Below are positions 5,792-8,773 of a stretch of 8,773 nt of DNA, in pieces. Location of the stretch: positions 1 through 8,773 of the forward strand of contig JBOHRE010000118.1 of assembly GCA_050732635.1 (NCBI GenBank), written 5' to 3'. This stretch comes from JBOHRE01 sp050732635 (GTDB lineage: Bacteria > Gemmatimonadota > Gemmatimonadetes > Longimicrobiales > RSA9). The notes under the pieces were generated by a model that worked only from the letters and a program-made list of their open reading frames with translations, ran no database searches and had not been told where the DNA came from. Both the position numbers and the translations under genes were made by a program. Positions within the stretch are counted from its first letter, which is position 1; each line of letters begins with the position of its first letter.

Positions 5792-8071
5792 ATGGCCATC
5801 GATCTCAGCTGGATCCACGTGGACAAGCGGCCGACGACGTTGCGCTTCGACGGCCGCGTGCTGTTCCTGGTGGACGATGCGGAGCTGATCCGCAGCCAGC
5901 TCGCCGGCGCGGACCTCGAGCTGACACCCGAGCTGCGCGGCAAGCTGCGCGACCAGATCTCGACGGATGAGATCACGCCCGCCTACATCTGCTACTACTT
6001 CGACGAGACGCTCGGCGATTTCCCCTACCTGGGCCTGCGCGCGGGCGGCGAGTTCCCCGTCACGCGGGGCAGCGTGCGCCAGGGGGGCTTCGTCTGCTCG
6101 GTCAGCGGCAAGCGCCGCGGCAAGGGCAGCTCGCGCGAGCAATCGCCCTATGCCGAGCTCATGGCCGGGATCCGCGTCGTCATCGCCGAGAACATCGAGC
6201 GCATCTACAACGAGAACTGCCAGAACCTGGGCGTGCTCACGTCCACCGACTTCTCGCTGATCGATCGCATCCGCGACGGTCAGGAGATCGGGCTCGCCGA
6301 GTTCACGCGCGACGTCGATCCCATCACGCGCGAGATCATCGAGTATGGCGGGCTCTTCGAGTTCAACGTCGCGCGGATGCAGGGCCGCGTGGCGCTGCCG
6401 CGCCCCGCGTCCCTGGGCGGGGGCGGGGGCGGGCGCGGGCGCGGGGGAACGGCAGAGGACGCGGAGCCCATCGACCCGGAGGAATCGCGGCGGCTGCGCG
6501 GCGCCTCGCCCAACGACAGCAACGGCCCGACCTGGACGCCGGCCGATGCCGCCGAGGAGGCGACCACCACCTCGCAGCCCAACAACACCCCGAGGGCTGC
6601 CCCCAGCCCCAGCCCCAGCCCCAGCCCGGGCGCGGCAAAGCCGCGCCCCATGACGATCGCCGAGAAGATCTTCGCGAGGCATTGGGTCGTCGACGCCGCG
6701 AGTGGCGCGCTCGGCGTGGCCGCCGTGCAGCCGGGCGACAGCGGCTTCGTGCACACCGACTGGCGTTTCTCGCACGAGTACGTGACGCCGATGGCGGCGA
6801 TCTTCTTCGAGCAGAAGCTGGGTCCGGCCGCGCGGGTCAACGATCCGTCGACGATCATCATGTTCCGCGACCACCTGACCTACCTGCACGAGGTGATGCC
6901 GCAGGAGCGCGTGCAGCTCGGGCTGCTCGACGTCGCGCGGCAGCTCAAGGACAAGCAGGAGGAGTTCGCGAAGAAGCAGGGCGTGATCTATTTCGGTGAG
7001 CGTCTCGGCGTGCGCGTCGGTTCCGAGGCGATCTGCCACTCGAAGATGCTCGAGAGCTACGCCGAGCCCGGCCAGCTCATTGTCGGCACGGACTCGCACA
7101 CGCCGCATTCAGGCGCGATCGGCTGCATCGCGTTCGGCGTCGGCACCACGGCCATCTTCAATTCCTGGATCACCAAGGACGTGCGCGTCTCGGTGCCACC
7201 GACGTTCCAGGTCGTCGTGCGCGGCCGCAAGCCGGCGAACGTCACGGCCAAGGACTTCATGCTCGAGATCCTGCGCCACCCCTATATCCGTGATGGTCAC
7301 GCGATCGGTCAGATCATCGAGTATGCGGGCGAGGCGGTCGAGGCGTTGAGCGTCGACGAACGGGCGACCATGACGAACATGGCCGCCGAGGTCGGTGCGT
7401 TCACCGGCGTCGTTGCGCCCGACGCGAAGGCCGTCGAGTACCTGGTCGCCGAGCGAGGCATGGAGCCCTCGCGCGCGGGGGCGTTGTGCGCCGGCCTGGC
7501 TTCTGATCCGGGCGCCGAGTACGTGACCGTGATCGAAATCGATGCTTCGAGTATCCGGCCCATGGTCGCGCTGCCCGGCGATCCCGGTAATGGGCTCTAT
7601 ATCGATGAGCTGGACGCCGCGCCCGTACGCATCGAGGTCGCGTACGCCGGCTCGTGTACGGCCGGCAAGAAGGAAGACATGGACATGTATGCAGCGGTGC
7701 TGAGCGAGGCCCGTGCGCAGAGCCTCGGCGTGCACCCCGCGGTCAAGCTCTTCATCCAGTGCGGCTCGCAGGAGGTCAAGCAGTACTGCCGCGACCGGGG
7801 CTACCTCGATCTCTTCGAGCAGGTCGGCGCCGAGTTCATCGAGCCCGGCTGCGGCGCCTGCATCGCGGCCGGCCCTGGCACCAGCCGGCGCACCGAGGAG
7901 GTCACCATCAGCTCGCAGAACCGCAACTTCCCCGGCCGCTCCGGACCGGGCCAGCTCTACCTCGCCTCGCCCTACACTGTCGCCGCCAGCGCGATCGCCG
8001 GCTACATCTGCGAGTGGCAGCCGGGCGCGCCGATACGGCCGCTCGAGCCCGCCGAGCCGGTCGGCGCCTAA
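5792..8071 (+). CDS. Aconitase-superfamily hydro-lyase with swivel domain before catalytic domain
   Basis: Predicted 759-aa [4Fe-4S] dehydratase that should isomerise a hydroxy-acid such as citrate, isopropylmalate or a relative. ATG 5792 has GAGGA 11 bases upstream; an in-frame GTG at 5774 has no ribosome site. Residues 1-205 are a LeuD-like swivel domain (ISTDEITPA at 56-64, GKGSSREQSP at 110-119 with the catalytic-type SSRE). Residues about 208-286 are a Gly-, Thr- and Ser/Pro-rich linker. From Met287 (MTIAEKI) a LeuC-like catalytic domain follows: TDSHTPHSG (433-441), Cys622 in GSCTAGKKED, Cys687 and Cys690 in PGCGACIA, NRNFPGR (710-716). All three cluster cysteines are present, so it looks active. 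Usual fusions place the swivel last; AcnB places it before the catalytic part but adds a HEAT-like domain and has a different swivel motif. The exact substrate cannot be told from sequence alone. Confidence 0.85.
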   Translation: MAIDLSWIHVDKRPTTLRFDGRVLFLVDDAELIRSQLAGADLELTPELRGKLRDQISTDEITPAYICYYFDETLGDFPYLGLRAGGEFPVTRGSVRQGGFVCSVSGKRRGKGSSREQSPYAELMAGIRVVIAENIERIYNENCQNLGVLTSTDFSLIDRIRDGQEIGLAEFTRDVDPITREIIEYGGLFEFNVARMQGRVALPRPASLGGGGGGRGRGGTAEDAEPIDPEESRRLRGASPNDSNGPTWTPADAAEEATTTSQPNNTPRAAPSPSPSPSPGAAKPRPMTIAEKIFARHWVVDAASGALGVAAVQPGDSGFVHTDWRFSHEYVTPMAAIFFEQKLGPAARVNDPSTIIMFRDHLTYLHEVMPQERVQLGLLDVARQLKDKQEEFAKKQGVIYFGERLGVRVGSEAICHSKMLESYAEPGQLIVGTDSHTPHSGAIGCIAFGVGTTAIFNSWITKDVRVSVPPTFQVVVRGRKPANVTAKDFMLEILRHPYIRDGHAIGQIIEYAGEAVEALSVDERATMTNMAAEVGAFTGVVAPDAKAVEYLVAERGMEPSRAGALCAGLASDPGAEYVTVIEIDASSIRPMVALPGDPGNGLYIDELDAAPVRIEVAYAGSCTAGKKEDMDMYAAVLSEARAQSLGVHPAVKLFIQCGSQEVKQYCRDRGYLDLFEQVGAEFIEPGCGACIAAGPGTSRRTEEVTISSQNRNFPGRSGPGQLYLASPYTVAASAIAGYICEWQPGAPIRPLEPAEPVGA
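6415..6447 (+). repeat. Intragenic G-tract cluster, strong G-quadruplex candidate
   Basis: Six runs of three to five G (6415-6417, 6419-6423, 6425-6429, 6431-6433, 6437-6439, 6443-6447), separated by one to three bases, lie within 33 bases of the coding strand. They encode the Gly/Arg-rich start of the interdomain linker of the dehydratase. The pattern allows a three-layer quadruplex in both DNA and mRNA. Confidence 0.8.
6601..6624 (+). repeat. Hexanucleotide tandem repeat (CCCCAG)x4 in the linker
   Basis: Four perfect CCCCAG units encode the Ser-Pro run PSPSPSPSPG (271-280) of the dehydratase linker. A six-base unit keeps the frame, so slippage would change linker length by Pro-Ser pairs without breaking the protein. 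The minus strand is G-rich (CTGGGG). Confidence 0.85.
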
Positions 8072-8074
8072 GTT

Positions 8075-8773
8075 TCAGCGGCGATCCAGCTCCGGCAGCA
8101 GGCGCTGGCGTACCCAGGCGTAATCGGGTTCGATCTCGAGGGCTTTCTGGTAGGCGGCGCGGGCGCCGGCGACGTCATCGCGCCGCGCGCGCACGCGGCC
8201 CAGCCAGGCCCACGCCTCGGCATGGCCCCACGCCGGCAGCGGCGCGGGCGGTGCGTCGCGCTCGAACAGCTCGAGGGCCCGGCGCAGCTCCGCCTCGGCA
8301 CGGTCGAGCCCGCCGCCGAACCAGCCGGGCGCATGATACGCGTTGATCGCGGCCTGCAGCGCCACGCGAGGGTTCTCGGGGCCGAGCCTCTGCGCCGCCG
8401 CCTGCGCACGGTTCATCCGCCGGGCGAGGAATGGTCCCTTCCACGGTGACCTCGCGATCGCCCGGCCGAACAGTGTCTCGAGCAGCGCATACGTCTCCGG
8501 CAGCGGCATGATCTCGGCCGACCGGATCAGCACCTCCTGCGCCCGCTCGAGCAGCGAATCTTCGCGCGCCATGGTGTCCTCACGGTACAGCGCGTAGCCG
8601 AGGTAGTGCAGCAGCAGCGGATCGGCGGAGCCCGCCGCAGCCTCGCGTTCGAGAGCGCCGTGCACAGCGTGCAGCGCGGCGACGTCGCCCGTGAGGTGCG
8701 CGCGCTCGATCGCTACGCGCGCGGAGTCCGCTGTGATCGCCTGCGCGGCGGCCAGGCCCGGCGCCACCAGCAC
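8075..8773 (-). CDS. TPR-like repeat protein, probably exported, 5' end outside the window
   Basis: The 232 visible residues run to the window edge, where the frame is still open; the first codons (VLVAPGLAAAQA) look like the end of a signal peptide with cleavage after AAAQA or nearby, so only a short N-terminal piece is missing. The rest is mostly alpha-helical and Ala/Arg/Leu-rich. Near the C-terminus the segment AEAWAWLGRVRARRDDVAGA followed by RAAYQKALEIEPDY is a clear TPR unit (W-x2-LG, A-x3-Y-x-KAL-x3-P-x2). Earlier segments such as DPLLLHYLGYALYRED and AEAELRRALELFERD look like weaker TPR-type helices. TPR proteins bind partners rather than catalyse; the partner is unknown. Its stop codon lies 3 bp from that of the convergent dehydratase gene. 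The 34-residue spacing of the weaker units is not verified. Confidence 0.75.
   Translation of the reverse strand: MLVAPGLAAAQAITADSARVAIERAHLTGDVAALHAVHGALEREAAAGSADPLLLHYLGYALYREDTMAREDSLLERAQEVLIRSAEIMPLPETYALLETLFGRAIARSPWKGPFLARRMNRAQAAAQRLGPENPRVALQAAINAYHAPGWFGGGLDRAEAELRRALELFERDAPPAPLPAWGHAEAWAWLGRVRARRDDVAGARAAYQKALEIEPDYAWVRQRLLPELDRR

Noticed and set aside
5789..7108. A 439-residue minus-strand open frame opposite the dehydratase
   Set aside because: Composition is His/Arg/Val/Asp-rich, as mirrored codons give. There is no ribosome site or recognisable motif, and the plus-strand frame has a full set of aconitase motifs.
6650..8071. Separate LeuC-type gene starting at the internal ATG 6650
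   Set aside because: The frame continues unbroken from the swivel domain through the linker and there is no ribosome site before 6650. A fusion is simpler, although internal initiation cannot be excluded.

Overview
The window is GC-rich (about two thirds G+C by eye), and most long open frames opposite the genes are GC shadows. It looks like an ordinary chromosomal segment of a soil-type Gram-negative bacterium. The mix of short predicted lipoproteins, copper proteins, a CHRD-domain protein, an exported DppA-like peptidase and dispersed intergenic repeats fits Gemmatimonadota best. That placement is an impression from gene style, not proof. I recognise no phage, plasmid, CRISPR, rRNA or tRNA genes.

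Layout, left to right. (1) 1-1171, plus strand: the end of one amicyanin-type copper protein, a second one coupled to it by a GTGA stop/start overlap, then a CHRD-domain lipoprotein. This apparent operon is closed by a strong 14-bp-stem terminator at about 1196-1235. (2) 1291-1518: a very acidic 75-aa lipoprotein. (3) 1538-1629: a long imperfect hairpin whose 5' arm is a GG/TT repeat. A related single arm lies at about 2761-2815. (4) 1799-2746: a predicted lipoprotein with a metzincin-type zinc protease motif. (5) 2823-3725, minus strand: a secreted DppA-like (M55) peptidase, convergent with the protease. (6) 3948-5648: a two-TM potassium channel with two tandem cytoplasmic RCK domains. Its flanks carry two inverted copies of a second dispersed repeat (3883-3913 and 5699-5729). 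(7) 5792-8071: an aconitase-superfamily dehydratase with the swivel domain placed before the catalytic domain and an unusual low-complexity linker between them. (8) 8075-8773, minus strand: the 3' part of a gene for an exported protein with a C-terminal TPR-like repeat. It ends only 3 bp from the dehydratase stop codon.

How the genes relate: five or six products appear to be exported or lipid-anchored (copper electron carriers, CHRD protein, acidic lipoprotein, protease, peptidase), so the left half is an envelope-protein neighbourhood. The right half holds a channel and a central-metabolism-type enzyme with no evident link to it. I do not see a clear new multi-gene system. The least ordinary items are the domain-swapped dehydratase with its G-tract/CCCCAG linker and the two families of intergenic repeats.
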